Positions 1 to 7,953 of a stretch of 8,334 nucleotides of DNA are shown one piece after another. The position numbers and the translations under genes are program-made. The notes beneath the pieces are model-generated. The model had not been told where the DNA came from. It ran no database searches and saw only the letters and a list, made by a program, of their open reading frames with translations. The stretch is taken from positions 7,503 to 15,836 of the forward strand of contig KL571301.1 in assembly GCA_000715855.1 (NCBI GenBank), read 5' to 3'. Positions within the stretch are counted from its first letter, which is position 1. Every line of letters begins with the position of its first letter. Source of the stretch: Actinoplanes liguriensis. Its GTDB lineage: Bacteria; Actinomycetota; Actinomycetes; Mycobacteriales; Micromonosporaceae.

Positions 1-1
1 C

Positions 2-169
2 CCGGTCGTCCTGCTCCGGAGCACCGACCTCCGGCATCCGGCCGGCGACGCGGGCACCTGGCTGACCGTCGCGCTGGGTGACTTCGCCGACCCGGCCGCG
101 GTCACCTCCTGGTGCCGGACGGTGTCTGCGTCACACTGTGTGCCGCGTCGCCTCGACCCGCCCCGGTGA
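2..169 (+). CDS. 3' end of an unrecognised protein gene (5' end outside window)
   Basis: This frame is open from the window edge to TGA at 167-169, giving 55 residues of a C-terminus. The other two forward frames hit stops before position 85. Nearly every codon up to about 123 ends in G or C, the coding signature of the other genes here. After that the codons loosen (TCT, TCA, TGT, CGT), so the conserved part of the protein may end near residue 40 with a short unconserved tail. The visible peptide has a hydrophobic start (VVLLRSTDL), then TWLTVALGDFADPAAVTSW. I recognise no family. The TGA overlaps a possible GTG start (166-168) of the next gene, so coupling with the HAD gene is possible. The fragment is too short to assign a function. 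Confidence 0.6.
   Translation, partial: PVVLLRSTDLRHPAGDAGTWLTVALGDFADPAAVTSWCRTVSASHCVPRRLDPPR
132..142. promoter_or_regulatory. Small palindrome CACAC-T-GTGTG upstream of the HAD promoter
   Basis: This is a perfect 5-bp inverted repeat around one base. It lies inside the 3' end of the preceding frame and 10 bp before the proposed -35 box of the HAD gene. It falls where codon usage becomes less typical of coding DNA. Size and position fit a repressor or activator half-site pair, but a palindrome this short can arise by chance, so this is only a candidate. Confidence 0.25.
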
Positions 170-180
170 TCCGCGATACT
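153..180 (+). promoter_or_regulatory. Candidate leaderless promoter of the HAD gene
   Basis: A -35-like TCGACC (153-158) and a -10-like GATACT (175-180) are separated by 16 bp. The -10 hexamer ends 6 nt before the GTG at 187. Transcription would then begin at or next to the start codon, which is the usual arrangement of actinobacterial leaderless mRNAs. No Shine-Dalgarno sequence is visible before this GTG, which agrees. The alternative is co-transcription with the upstream gene and initiation at GTG 166 in the GTGA overlap. Confidence 0.45.
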
Positions 181-186
181 GCCCGG

Positions 187-864
187 GTGGCGATCGAGGC
201 ACTGATCTTCGACTTCGACGGTCTGCTGATGGACACCGAGACCACGCTGCTGGACAGCTGGCGGTGGGAGTGGCGGCAGCACGGCCTGGAGCTGGACGAG
301 ACCGGGTTCTTCGCGGACCACGGCGGTGACGTGAGCGAGGCCCGTTACGCCGCGCTGGCCACGGCGGCCGGCCCCGGCTTCGACCGGGCTCTGAGTCACG
401 CGCGGCGGGTCGCGTACCGGGAACGGGCCCACGCCTCGCTGGGCCTGGCCACCGGCATCGCCGGCTGGCTCGACGAGGCCGCCCGGCAGAGCCTGCGTCT
501 CGCGGTCGCCAGCAGCTCCGGCACCGCCTGGGTCCGGGCGAACCTGGCCCGCACCGGCGACCTGTCCCGCTTCGAAGTCCTGGCCTGCGGCGACGAGGTG
601 TCCGCGCACAAGCCCGACCCGGCGGTCTACCACCTCGCGCTGGCCCGGCTCGACCTGAAGGCCGAGCAGGCGGTCGCCTTCGAGGACAGCCCGCACGGCG
701 TCACCGCTGCTCAAGCCGCGGGCCTGCGCTGCGTCGCGATCCCCAACGCGTTCACGCCGCCCGCCCGCTACACCCATGCGGACGTCCTGCTCCCCAGCGC
801 CGCCACGACGATCCTCTCCGAGGTGCTGTCCCGCGCCGCGGACCCGTCACGATCACATTCCTGG
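187..864 (+). CDS. HAD-superfamily hydrolase (beta-phosphoglucomutase/phosphatase-like); no in-frame stop at the domain end
   Basis: The product is a haloacid-dehalogenase-fold enzyme, probably a cytosolic phosphatase or phosphomutase acting on a small phosphorylated metabolite. Counting from GTG 187, all four HAD motifs are present: FDFDG with nucleophile Asp9 and acid/base Asp11, VASSS with Ser109/Ser110, Lys142 in HKPDP, and the acidic pair Glu166-Asp167 in FEDSPHG. A helical cap lies between residues 15 and 85. This is the layout of subfamily IA enzymes such as beta-phosphoglucomutase; the substrate cannot be read from sequence. GTG 187 is chosen because it fits a leaderless promoter and the usual short N-terminus; GTG 166 would add 7 residues. 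The oddity is the 3' end. Family similarity and high GC3 stop near 840-846, but the frame has no stop until TAA 2338-2340. The end given here, 864, is the approximate limit of plausible gene sequence and not a stop codon. The formal reading frame would be 717 residues. Confidence 0.75.
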
Positions 865-870
865 GCCGCC

Positions 871-915
871 GCTCCCGCGGGGACCCCTACGGGCTTTGCT
901 CCCGCGGGGACCCCT
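871..915. repeat. Two direct copies of an 18-bp CCCGCGGG-containing repeat
   Basis: GCTCCCGCGGGGACCCCT occurs exactly at 871-888 and again at 898-915, a 27-bp period with a 9-bp spacer (ACGGGCTTT). Each copy holds two overlapping symmetrical elements: the palindrome CCCGCGGG, and GGGGACCCC, which is symmetrical around its central A. It begins just after the HAD gene loses its coding signature. It could be a REP-like intergenic element, a processing or termination structure, or a local duplication. Whether it recurs elsewhere in the genome cannot be judged from this window. Confidence 0.7.
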
Positions 916-977
916 GGCCGCCGGCGCGTCCAGAACGCAAACCCCTCCGGGGCGACGTCCGCGGCTGGTTGCGCTCA

Positions 978-997
978 CCCCAACCCCCACCCCACCC
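978..997 (-). other. G-quadruplex motif (minus strand)
   Basis: Read on the minus strand this is GGG T GGGG T GGGGG TT GGGG: four G-runs with loops of 1, 1 and 2 nt. Motifs with such short loops are known to form very stable parallel quadruplexes. The plus strand is the matching C-rich i-motif type sequence. It lies 168-187 bp beyond the acyl-CoA dehydrogenase stop, on that gene's coding strand, so it would be in the RNA of any transcript running past the gene. It would be on the template strand for RNA polymerase coming from the HAD gene. A role as roadblock or terminator is inference. Confidence 0.6.
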
Positions 998-1164
998 GCA
1001 GTTCTCCCGCGCCGCCGCCCGCCAACCACAACGTCGCCGGCCACCCCGCACAACCAGCGCATCGCCCCCGGCTGGCACTCACGGTCGTAACAGCGCCCCA
1101 AAACAACCATGAGCGCCAGCCGGCGGCCAGCAGCCCGGTGGGCGCCGTGATCACGAGCGGACGG

Positions 1165-2307
1165 TCAGACGAAGGCGCCGTGACCCGTGATCGCCCGCCC
1201 GACGATCAGCGTGTTGATCTCCCGGGTGCCCTCGTACGAGTAGAGCGCCTCAGCATCCGCCACAAAGCGCCCGATGTCGTAGTCCAGCACGATGCCGTTC
1301 CCGGCGAGCAGCTCACGGGCCCAGCCGACCACCTCCCGCATCCGGGTGGTGCAGTAGGCCTTGGCCAGCGCCGAGTGCTCGTCCCGGTACTGCCCCGCGT
1401 CCTGGAGCTGAGCCAGCCGCACGCACATCCCGAGCGCACCGGTGACGTTGCCGAGCATTCGCACGAGCAGGTCCTGCACGAGCTGGAACTTCGCGATCGG
1501 CCGGCCGAACTGCTCCCGCTCCCCGGCGTATTTCAGCGCGATCTCGTACGCCGCGAGCATCACCCCGACCGCCTCCCAGGCCACGCCGCTGCGGGTCTGG
1601 CGCAGGATCCGCGCGGTGTCCTTGAACGAGTTCGCGTTCTGCAACCGGTCCGCCTCGGGCACGCGCACGTCGGTGAGCGTGATGTCGGCGTTCTGCACGA
1701 TCCGCAGCGCGATCTTGTTCTCGATCTTCGTGGCCGTGAAGCCGGGCGCACCCCCGGGCACGACGAAGCCCTTCACCTGGTTGTCCTCGACATCCCGGGC
1801 CCAGACCACGATCAGGTCGGCGAAGGTCGCGTTGCCGATCCACCGCTTCTGCCCGTTGAGCACCCAGGTGTCGCCTTCGCGCCGGGCCGTCGTGCGCAGC
1901 CCGGCGGCGACGTCCGACCCTCCGGTGGGCTCGGTCAGCGCGAACGCCCCGATCTGGTCGAACGCGGTCATCGCGGGCAGCCAGCGTTCCCGCTGCTCGG
2001 GCGAGCCGCACGACTGGATGCTGCCCATCGCGAGCCCGGCGTGCACGCCGTAGAACGTCGCCATCGAGGCGTCCGCGTGCGCCATCTCCAGCGCGAGCCA
2101 CCCGTTGAGCAGCGAGGATCGCTCGTGGCCGGCCAGGTCGAGCCCGGCGAACCGCTTGACCAGGTGCGCCGGGAACTCGGCCCGCGCCCAGTAGTCGTTG
2201 GCGATCGGCACCACCTCGGCCTCGAGGAATTCGCGGACCCGGTGCACGGTCGCGGTCTCGTCCTCGGACAACAGTCCCTGAAACGCGTAAAGATCTCCGG
2301 CGAGCAT
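1165..2307 (-). CDS. Acyl-CoA dehydrogenase, GcdH/ACX4-like branch
   Basis: The product is a 380-residue soluble flavoenzyme expected to oxidise an acyl-CoA to the 2-enoyl-CoA with FAD, passing electrons to ETF. An N-terminal helical domain (about 12-120) is followed by the signature ALTEPTGGSD (123-132), the beta domain with WVLNGQKRWIGNATFAD (148-164), and a C-terminal helical domain with REQFGRP and QLVQDLLVRMLGN. The catalytic base is Glu359 in SYEGTRE, and the protein ends in the branch-typical LIVGRAITGHGAF. Length is normal for the family. The sequence resembles glutaryl-CoA dehydrogenase and plant short-chain ACX4. However, the arginine that binds the glutaryl carboxylate in GcdH (the YRS segment) is replaced around Ala83 by SMATFYG, so glutaryl-CoA is an unlikely substrate. 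The chosen ATG gives the family's normal N-terminus and has GGGGAA 10 nt upstream; reading upstream adds only Arg-rich unrelated residues. It diverges from the synthetase gene. Confidence 0.93.
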   Translation of the reverse strand: MLAGDLYAFQGLLSEDETATVHRVREFLEAEVVPIANDYWARAEFPAHLVKRFAGLDLAGHERSSLLNGWLALEMAHADASMATFYGVHAGLAMGSIQSCGSPEQRERWLPAMTAFDQIGAFALTEPTGGSDVAAGLRTTARREGDTWVLNGQKRWIGNATFADLIVVWARDVEDNQVKGFVVPGGAPGFTATKIENKIALRIVQNADITLTDVRVPEADRLQNANSFKDTARILRQTRSGVAWEAVGVMLAAYEIALKYAGEREQFGRPIAKFQLVQDLLVRMLGNVTGALGMCVRLAQLQDAGQYRDEHSALAKAYCTTRMREVVGWARELLAGNGIVLDYDIGRFVADAEALYSYEGTREINTLIVGRAITGHGAFV

Positions 2308-2329
2308 GAGGCCTGTATTCCCCGGAAGG

Positions 2330-2347
2330 GGGAAACTTAAGAGTCCC
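2330..2347. promoter_or_regulatory. 18-bp palindrome GGGA-NN-CTTAAG-NN-TCCC over the acyl-CoA dehydrogenase promoter
   Basis: The sequence is symmetrical at 14 of 18 positions (GGGAAACTTAAGAGTCCC), centred between 2338 and 2339. It lies 22 bp upstream of the acyl-CoA dehydrogenase ATG. On the minus strand it contains TTAAGT (2340-2335), a plausible -10 box whose start point near 2328 would give a leader of about 20 nt including the GGGGAA site. I see no convincing -35 box. The surrounding 2331-2360 is the most AT-rich part of the intergenic region. A TetR- or GntR-type operator blocking the dehydrogenase promoter is the simplest reading; the regulator is not encoded nearby. Confidence 0.45.
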
Positions 2348-2418
2348 GTATTTGATCTTGCGATGTGGCGGCGGACTCGCCGGGAGTAATCGCTTACCGT
2401 GCGCCGAGTGACGCCCCC

Positions 2419-2424
2419 TAGACT
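2419..2424 (+). promoter_or_regulatory. -10 box of a candidate leaderless promoter for the glycyl-tRNA synthetase gene
   Basis: TAGACT fits the actinobacterial TANNNT -10 pattern and ends 7 nt before the ATG at 2432. Transcription would therefore start at or beside the start codon. There is no Shine-Dalgarno sequence before that ATG and no room for a T-box or other leader regulation. I cannot point to a convincing -35 box at 16-19 bp spacing. Confidence 0.5.
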
Positions 2425-2431
2425 TCGGCGC

Positions 2432-5371
<2,940 letters not shown>

Positions 5372-5377
5372 CCGCAT

Positions 5378-5417
5378 GCTCTCCGCCCGGCCCATCGGAT
5401 CAGGCCGGGCGGGGAGC
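5378..5417. terminator. Strong bidirectional hairpin between glyQS and the DUF2306 gene
   Basis: The 15-nt arms GCTCTCCGCCCGGCC (5378-5392) and GGCCGGGCGGGGAGC (5403-5417) pair throughout with one G-U wobble (5382/5413), around a 10-nt loop. The hairpin begins 6 bp after the synthetase stop. Its right arm lies inside the last codons of the convergent membrane-protein gene, whose stop codon sits in the loop. There is no T-run on either side, as is common for actinobacterial terminators. The position suggests it terminates both transcripts. Confidence 0.75.
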
Positions 5418-6059
5418 GCGGAGACCCGGGCGGCCCCGGATGATCCACTCGGCGACGACGATGTTGATGATCCAGCCGGCGGCCATCGCGACCGCACGGC
5501 CGGTCACCCCGGGCGCCACACCGGCGATCGCGAACGGAAGATGCGTGAAGACCTGCGTGCCGGCGCCGAGGGCCAGCGCGTAGGCGCGGATCATCCAGGC
5601 TCGATGGGTCGCGATGTCCCGCCGCCGGATCGCCGCCAGGGCCAGGACCAGCGACGCCAGCATCACCGTCCCGACGATCAGGCGCTCGATCTCCACCGCC
5701 AGGCCGTCGACCGGCGGCACATCGTAGAAGACCGCCATCCACAGCCCGCTGAGCGCCACGATCACGCCCGCCGCGACCAGGACCCGGCCGGCGAGCCGGT
5801 GCCAGCGCGGTCGTCGCCGCCGGAACGCCGGGGCGAACTGGAACGCCCCGACGAGGCTGTAGAGAATCGCGCCGACGATGTGCGCGACGACCGGCAACGG
5901 CATGGCGAAGAAGCGCGCGTTCTCCTCGGTGACCGGCGCGTTCGCAGCCAGTTGGCCCAGCCGGAACACCCCGGCGGCCGAGGGCACCAGGCTGAGGGCG
6001 ATCAGGGCCGCCGGGATCCGCCAGGCGGTGCGGGGCGAGCGGATCACATTCGTCGTCAT
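5400..6059 (-). CDS. DUF2306-like six-helix membrane protein
   Basis: The 219-residue product has six hydrophobic segments at about 14-32, 55-75, 88-110, 127-146, 156-178 and 188-207, so it is an integral membrane protein with no separate signal peptide. Features typical of DUF2306 proteins are visible: His60 in a helix (VVAHIVGAILYS), WHRLAGR around His87, THRAWMIRAYAL around His152, His173 in the fifth helix, and Glu204 (NIVVAEW) in the last helix. The function of the family is not established. Repeated conserved histidines near helices could bind haem or a metal, but that is inference. ATG 6059 is preferred because the helices follow directly. A GTG at 6116 would add 19 odd residues. Its Shine-Dalgarno sequence is weak. 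It lies 96 bp downstream of the response regulator gene on the same strand and could be the system's target or third cistron. Its end overlaps the terminator hairpin. Confidence 0.85.
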   Translation of the reverse strand: MTTNVIRSPRTAWRIPAALIALSLVPSAAGVFRLGQLAANAPVTEENARFFAMPLPVVAHIVGAILYSLVGAFQFAPAFRRRRPRWHRLAGRVLVAAGVIVALSGLWMAVFYDVPPVDGLAVEIERLIVGTVMLASLVLALAAIRRRDIATHRAWMIRAYALALGAGTQVFTHLPFAIAGVAPGVTGRAVAMAAGWIINIVVAEWIIRGRPGLRAPRPA

Positions 6060-6092
6060 GCGTCGATGGTGGCCGCCGCCGAGGCCCGGAAC

Positions 6093-6110
6093 ACCGGTCC
6101 AAAGACTGGT
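6093..6110. promoter_or_regulatory. Inverted repeat ACCGGTC-CAAA-GACTGGT upstream of the DUF2306 gene
   Basis: Seven-base arms with one mismatch flank a 4-bp centre, 34-51 bp upstream of the membrane-protein ATG. It lies in a 96-bp gap that is AT-richer than its surroundings. The dyad size fits a dimeric regulator such as the NarL-type protein encoded just upstream. GGTTCG, which starts within the right arm (6108-6113), recurs 22 bp further on at 6130-6135, two helical turns away, in the next inverted repeat. Binding is inferred. Confidence 0.35.
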
Positions 6111-6125
6111 TCGCACCCTTCTTCG

Positions 6126-6145
6126 GAACGGTTCGAAAACCGTTC
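6126..6145. promoter_or_regulatory. Perfect inverted repeat GAACGGTT-CGAA-AACCGTTC between regulator and DUF2306 genes
   Basis: Eight-base arms match perfectly around a CGAA centre. It begins 11 bp beyond the response regulator stop on the minus strand and lies 67-86 bp upstream of the membrane-protein start. It could be an operator for the response regulator or another dimeric protein. It could also be a short hairpin at the end of the kinase-regulator transcript, though no T-run follows it on the minus strand. Its arms share the ACNGGT-like core of the neighbouring repeat at 6093-6110, which slightly favours the operator reading. Confidence 0.45.
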
Positions 6146-6155
6146 TTTCGGCCGG

Positions 6156-6806
6156 TTACCGCCGTCCGCTCTCGTATGCCCACATGGCGATCTCGACCCG
6201 GTTCCGCGCGCCGAGCTTGGACATCAGGCTGGCCACGTGCGTCTTCACGGTGCTCAGGCTGATGTAGAGGTCGGCGGCGATCTCGCTGTTCGTCCGGCCG
6301 GTCGCGACCGCCAGCAGCACCTCCTCCTCCCGCTCGGTCAGCCCCTCGGCCGGCTGCCGCAGCGGACCCGCCGAGCCGGCCCGCGCGAACGTCTGCAGCA
6401 GCCGCGCGGTCACCACCGGCGCGATCAGCGCGTCCCCGGCGGCGGCCGCCCGGACCGCCTGCCCGAGTAGCTCCGCCCCGGCCTCCTTGAGCAGGAACCC
6501 GCGGGCGCCCGCGCGCAACGCCCCGTACACGTGCTCGTCCAGGTCGAACGTGGTGATCACGACGACCGCGATCGGGTCGGTCACGCCGGGCCCGGCCAGC
6601 TCGCGGGTGGCCTGGATGCCGTCGACGCCCGGCATCCGGATGTCGAGCAGGCACACGTCCGGACGCAGGCGGCGGGCCAGCTCGACGGCCTGGTGACCGT
6701 TCGCCGCCTCGCCGATCACCGTGATGTCCGGCTGGGCATTCAAGATCATGGTCAATCCGGTACGGACGATCTCCTGATCGTCCGCGACCAGCACGCGCAC
6801 GGTCAC
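6156..6806 (-). CDS. NarL/FixJ-type two-component response regulator
   Basis: This 216-residue cytosolic transcription factor is activated by phosphotransfer from the kinase encoded just upstream. The receiver domain (3-120) has the acidic pair Asp9-Asp10, phospho-acceptor Asp55 in LLDIRMPG, switch Thr85 in VVITTFD, and Lys107 in FLLKE. A linker of about 35 residues leads to a LuxR-type helix-turn-helix (156-212): LTEREEEVLLAVATGRTNSEIA, then STVKTHVASLMSKLGARNRVEIA. All functional residues are present and the length is typical. The start is GTG 6806, which shares GTGA (6806-6803) with the stop of the kinase gene, so the two are translationally coupled. Homologues usually begin with a short strand before VLVADDQ, which fits. 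Likely targets are its own operon and the DUF2306 gene; the inverted repeats in the following gap are candidate sites. Confidence 0.95.
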   Translation of the reverse strand: MTVRVLVADDQEIVRTGLTMILNAQPDITVIGEAANGHQAVELARRLRPDVCLLDIRMPGVDGIQATRELAGPGVTDPIAVVVITTFDLDEHVYGALRAGARGFLLKEAGAELLGQAVRAAAAGDALIAPVVTARLLQTFARAGSAGPLRQPAEGLTEREEEVLLAVATGRTNSEIAADLYISLSTVKTHVASLMSKLGARNRVEIAMWAYESGRR

Positions 6807-7903
6807 GCCGGCAGCACCGCCTCCACGTGCCAGCCGCGCTCGGCGCCGGGCCCGGCCGTGCACGTGCCGCCGAGCAGTTCCGCACGCTCGCGCATGCCGC
6901 TCACACCGTACCCGGAAATAATTGGCGGACCCGCCGCGGTGCCATCGTCGGTGACCGACAGCCGGACCTGATCTTTTTCGGCCGTCACCCGGACCAGGAT
7001 CCTGGTGGCGCCCCGCGCGTGCCGCCGGGCGTTGGTGATCGCCTCCTGCGCGATCCGATAGATCGCCGCGCCCGCCGCCGGAGGAACCGTGCCCAGGTCA
7101 CCGTCGGTTTCGAACTCGACCTTCGCCCCGGCGCCGGCGGCCAGACCGAGCAGTTCGGCGAGCCGTGGCGCGTCCGGGCCGTCGGCGCGCAGCGCGCGAA
7201 CCACTGTGCGCATCTCGGTCAACGCCTCTTTCGCCTCGCTCTCGATCAGCCGCAGCGCATCGGTCGCCGCATCCGGATTCACACCGGCCGTGGCCAGGCC
7301 CGCCTGCGCGCGGATCGCCATCGCGGAGACATGATGCGCCACCGTGTCGTGCAGGTCGCGGGCGAGGCGCTCGCGCTCGCGCAGCCGCACCTGCTCCAGT
7401 TCACGGGCCCGCGCGCCGCTCCGGAAGCGCACCGCCGCGCCGACCGCGAGAGCCGCGAGCGAGATCGCCGTCCCACCGGCCGTGTCACTCGCGCCGACCT
7501 GGCCCAGCCCGAACGACACCACCTGCTTGACGACGATCACCGCGAGCCCGAGCGCCGCCTCCCGCCCGGAGCCCCAGCGGAACAGCGCGTAGAGCAGTAG
7601 CAGCAGGTAGACCAGCGAATACTCCTCCGGCGGGACGTTGCCGGTGAAGATCGGCGCGACCAGGGTGGCGCCGAACGCGACACTCACCGCGAGCAGCGGG
7701 TGACTCCGCCGGATCAGCAGAGTCGGCGTGAGCGCGACCGCGAGGATCGGCGCGACCACTCCACCCGGAAGATCAGAACGACCCATTCCCTCCAGTACGG
7801 CGATGAGCGCGCACGCCGCGACCAGCGCCCAGTCACGCGGGCCCCGGGGTGGGACGCCGGGAGGACGCGGTTCCGCGAGGAGCGAACGCAGGGGGCCGGG
7901 CAC
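6803..7903 (-). CDS. Two-component sensor histidine kinase (HisKA_3 family, NarL partner)
   Basis: The 366-residue product is a membrane sensor kinase. After a Pro/Arg-rich cytoplasmic stretch (1-24) come about six hydrophobic helices (25-40, 46-63, 68-88, 95-110, 114-133, 142-159) with very short loops, so the signal is probably sensed within or at the membrane. A coiled linker (161-180) leads to the dimerisation/phosphoacceptor helix RLARDLHDTVAHHV with His185. The ATPase domain shows the N-box IYRIAQEAITNARRHA with Asn291, DDG at 319-321, and the glycine loop GYGVSGMRERAELLGG (331-346). All catalytic motifs are intact. The start is GTG 7903, with TACGAT ending 6 nt upstream and no Shine-Dalgarno site, consistent with a leaderless mRNA. 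It overlaps the regulator gene by GTGA and diverges from the gene at 7960. The signal is not predictable. Confidence 0.93.
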   Translation of the reverse strand: MPGPLRSLLAEPRPPGVPPRGPRDWALVAACALIAVLEGMGRSDLPGGVVAPILAVALTPTLLIRRSHPLLAVSVAFGATLVAPIFTGNVPPEEYSLVYLLLLLYALFRWGSGREAALGLAVIVVKQVVSFGLGQVGASDTAGGTAISLAALAVGAAVRFRSGARARELEQVRLRERERLARDLHDTVAHHVSAMAIRAQAGLATAGVNPDAATDALRLIESEAKEALTEMRTVVRALRADGPDAPRLAELLGLAAGAGAKVEFETDGDLGTVPPAAGAAIYRIAQEAITNARRHARGATRILVRVTAEKDQVRLSVTDDGTAAGPPIISGYGVSGMRERAELLGGTCTAGPGAERGWHVEAVLPA

Positions 7904-7909
7904 GCCCCG

Positions 7910-7937
7910 ATCGTACGAGCGCCCCGGTTCTTGTCGT
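7910..7937 (-). promoter_or_regulatory. Candidate leaderless promoter of the kinase-regulator operon
   Basis: Read on the minus strand, a -35-like ACGACA (7937-7932) is followed after 16 bp by TACGAT (7915-7910), which ends 6 nt before the GTG start codon at 7903. The -10 box overlaps an 8-bp palindrome TCGTACGA (7911-7918). TCGTAC recurs at 7934-7939, overlapping the -35 box, 23 bp from the first copy. A regulator, possibly the NarL-type protein itself, could use this pair. Confidence 0.5.
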
Positions 7938-7947
7938 ACCGGCTGTC

Positions 7948-7953
7948 TAGGTT
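7948..7953 (+). promoter_or_regulatory. -10 box of a candidate leaderless promoter for the gene at 7960
   Basis: TAGGTT fits TANNNT and ends 6 nt before the ATG at 7960. No Shine-Dalgarno sequence precedes that ATG. No good -35 box is seen at normal spacing. This promoter and that of the kinase share a 56-bp intergenic region back to back, so one bound protein could affect both. Confidence 0.45.

Larger units (their letters stand above)
865..1164. other. Gene-poor convergent region between HAD gene and acyl-CoA dehydrogenase
   Basis: This 300-bp stretch separates two converging genes. All three forward frames stay open for most of it, but codon composition does not favour any one frame, and the peptides are low-complexity Pro/Ala/Arg/Thr sequences with no recognisable motif. 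The reverse frames look no better. The plus strand is strikingly C-rich and G-poor over about 960-1075. Contents: two copies of an 18-bp repeat (871-915), a G-quadruplex motif on the minus strand (978-997), and a 10-bp palindrome CGTGATCACG (1146-1155). I found no classical hairpin followed by a T-run for either gene. Confidence 0.6.

Noticed and set aside
853..1110. Small minus- and plus-strand open frames in the HAD/dehydrogenase gap
   Set aside because: They are low-complexity Arg/Gly/Pro peptides without GC3 preference, ribosome binding site or motif; the absence of stops is explained by GC content.
1100..1140. Possible rho-independent terminator for the dehydrogenase (GC-rich stretch then TTGTTTT on the minus strand)
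   Set aside because: The GC-rich part forms only 3-4 bp stems, too weak to claim a terminator.
1141..1183. Direct repeat GGCGCCGTGA at 1141-1150 and 1174-1183, and palindrome CGTGATCACG at 1146-1155
   Set aside because: The repeat is short and its second copy encodes conserved dehydrogenase C-terminal residues; the simplest view is chance in GC-rich DNA. There is no hairpin with a T-run to make it a terminator.
865..2340. The 3' two-thirds of the HAD frame as a true C-terminal extension
   Set aside because: After 865 the peptide becomes low-complexity and then mirrors the antisense of a well-supported acyl-CoA dehydrogenase. It has no recognisable domain, so I kept only the HAD part as the gene.
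2400..2431. T-box or other leader riboswitch before the glycyl-tRNA synthetase gene
   Set aside because: The -10 box ends 7 nt before the ATG, leaving no leader, and no T-box sequence or specifier stem is visible in the 124-bp intergenic region.
6827..7600. Plus-strand open frames opposite the histidine kinase
   Set aside because: They are antisense shadows: the kinase motifs on the minus strand are complete, and the plus-strand peptides show no family features.
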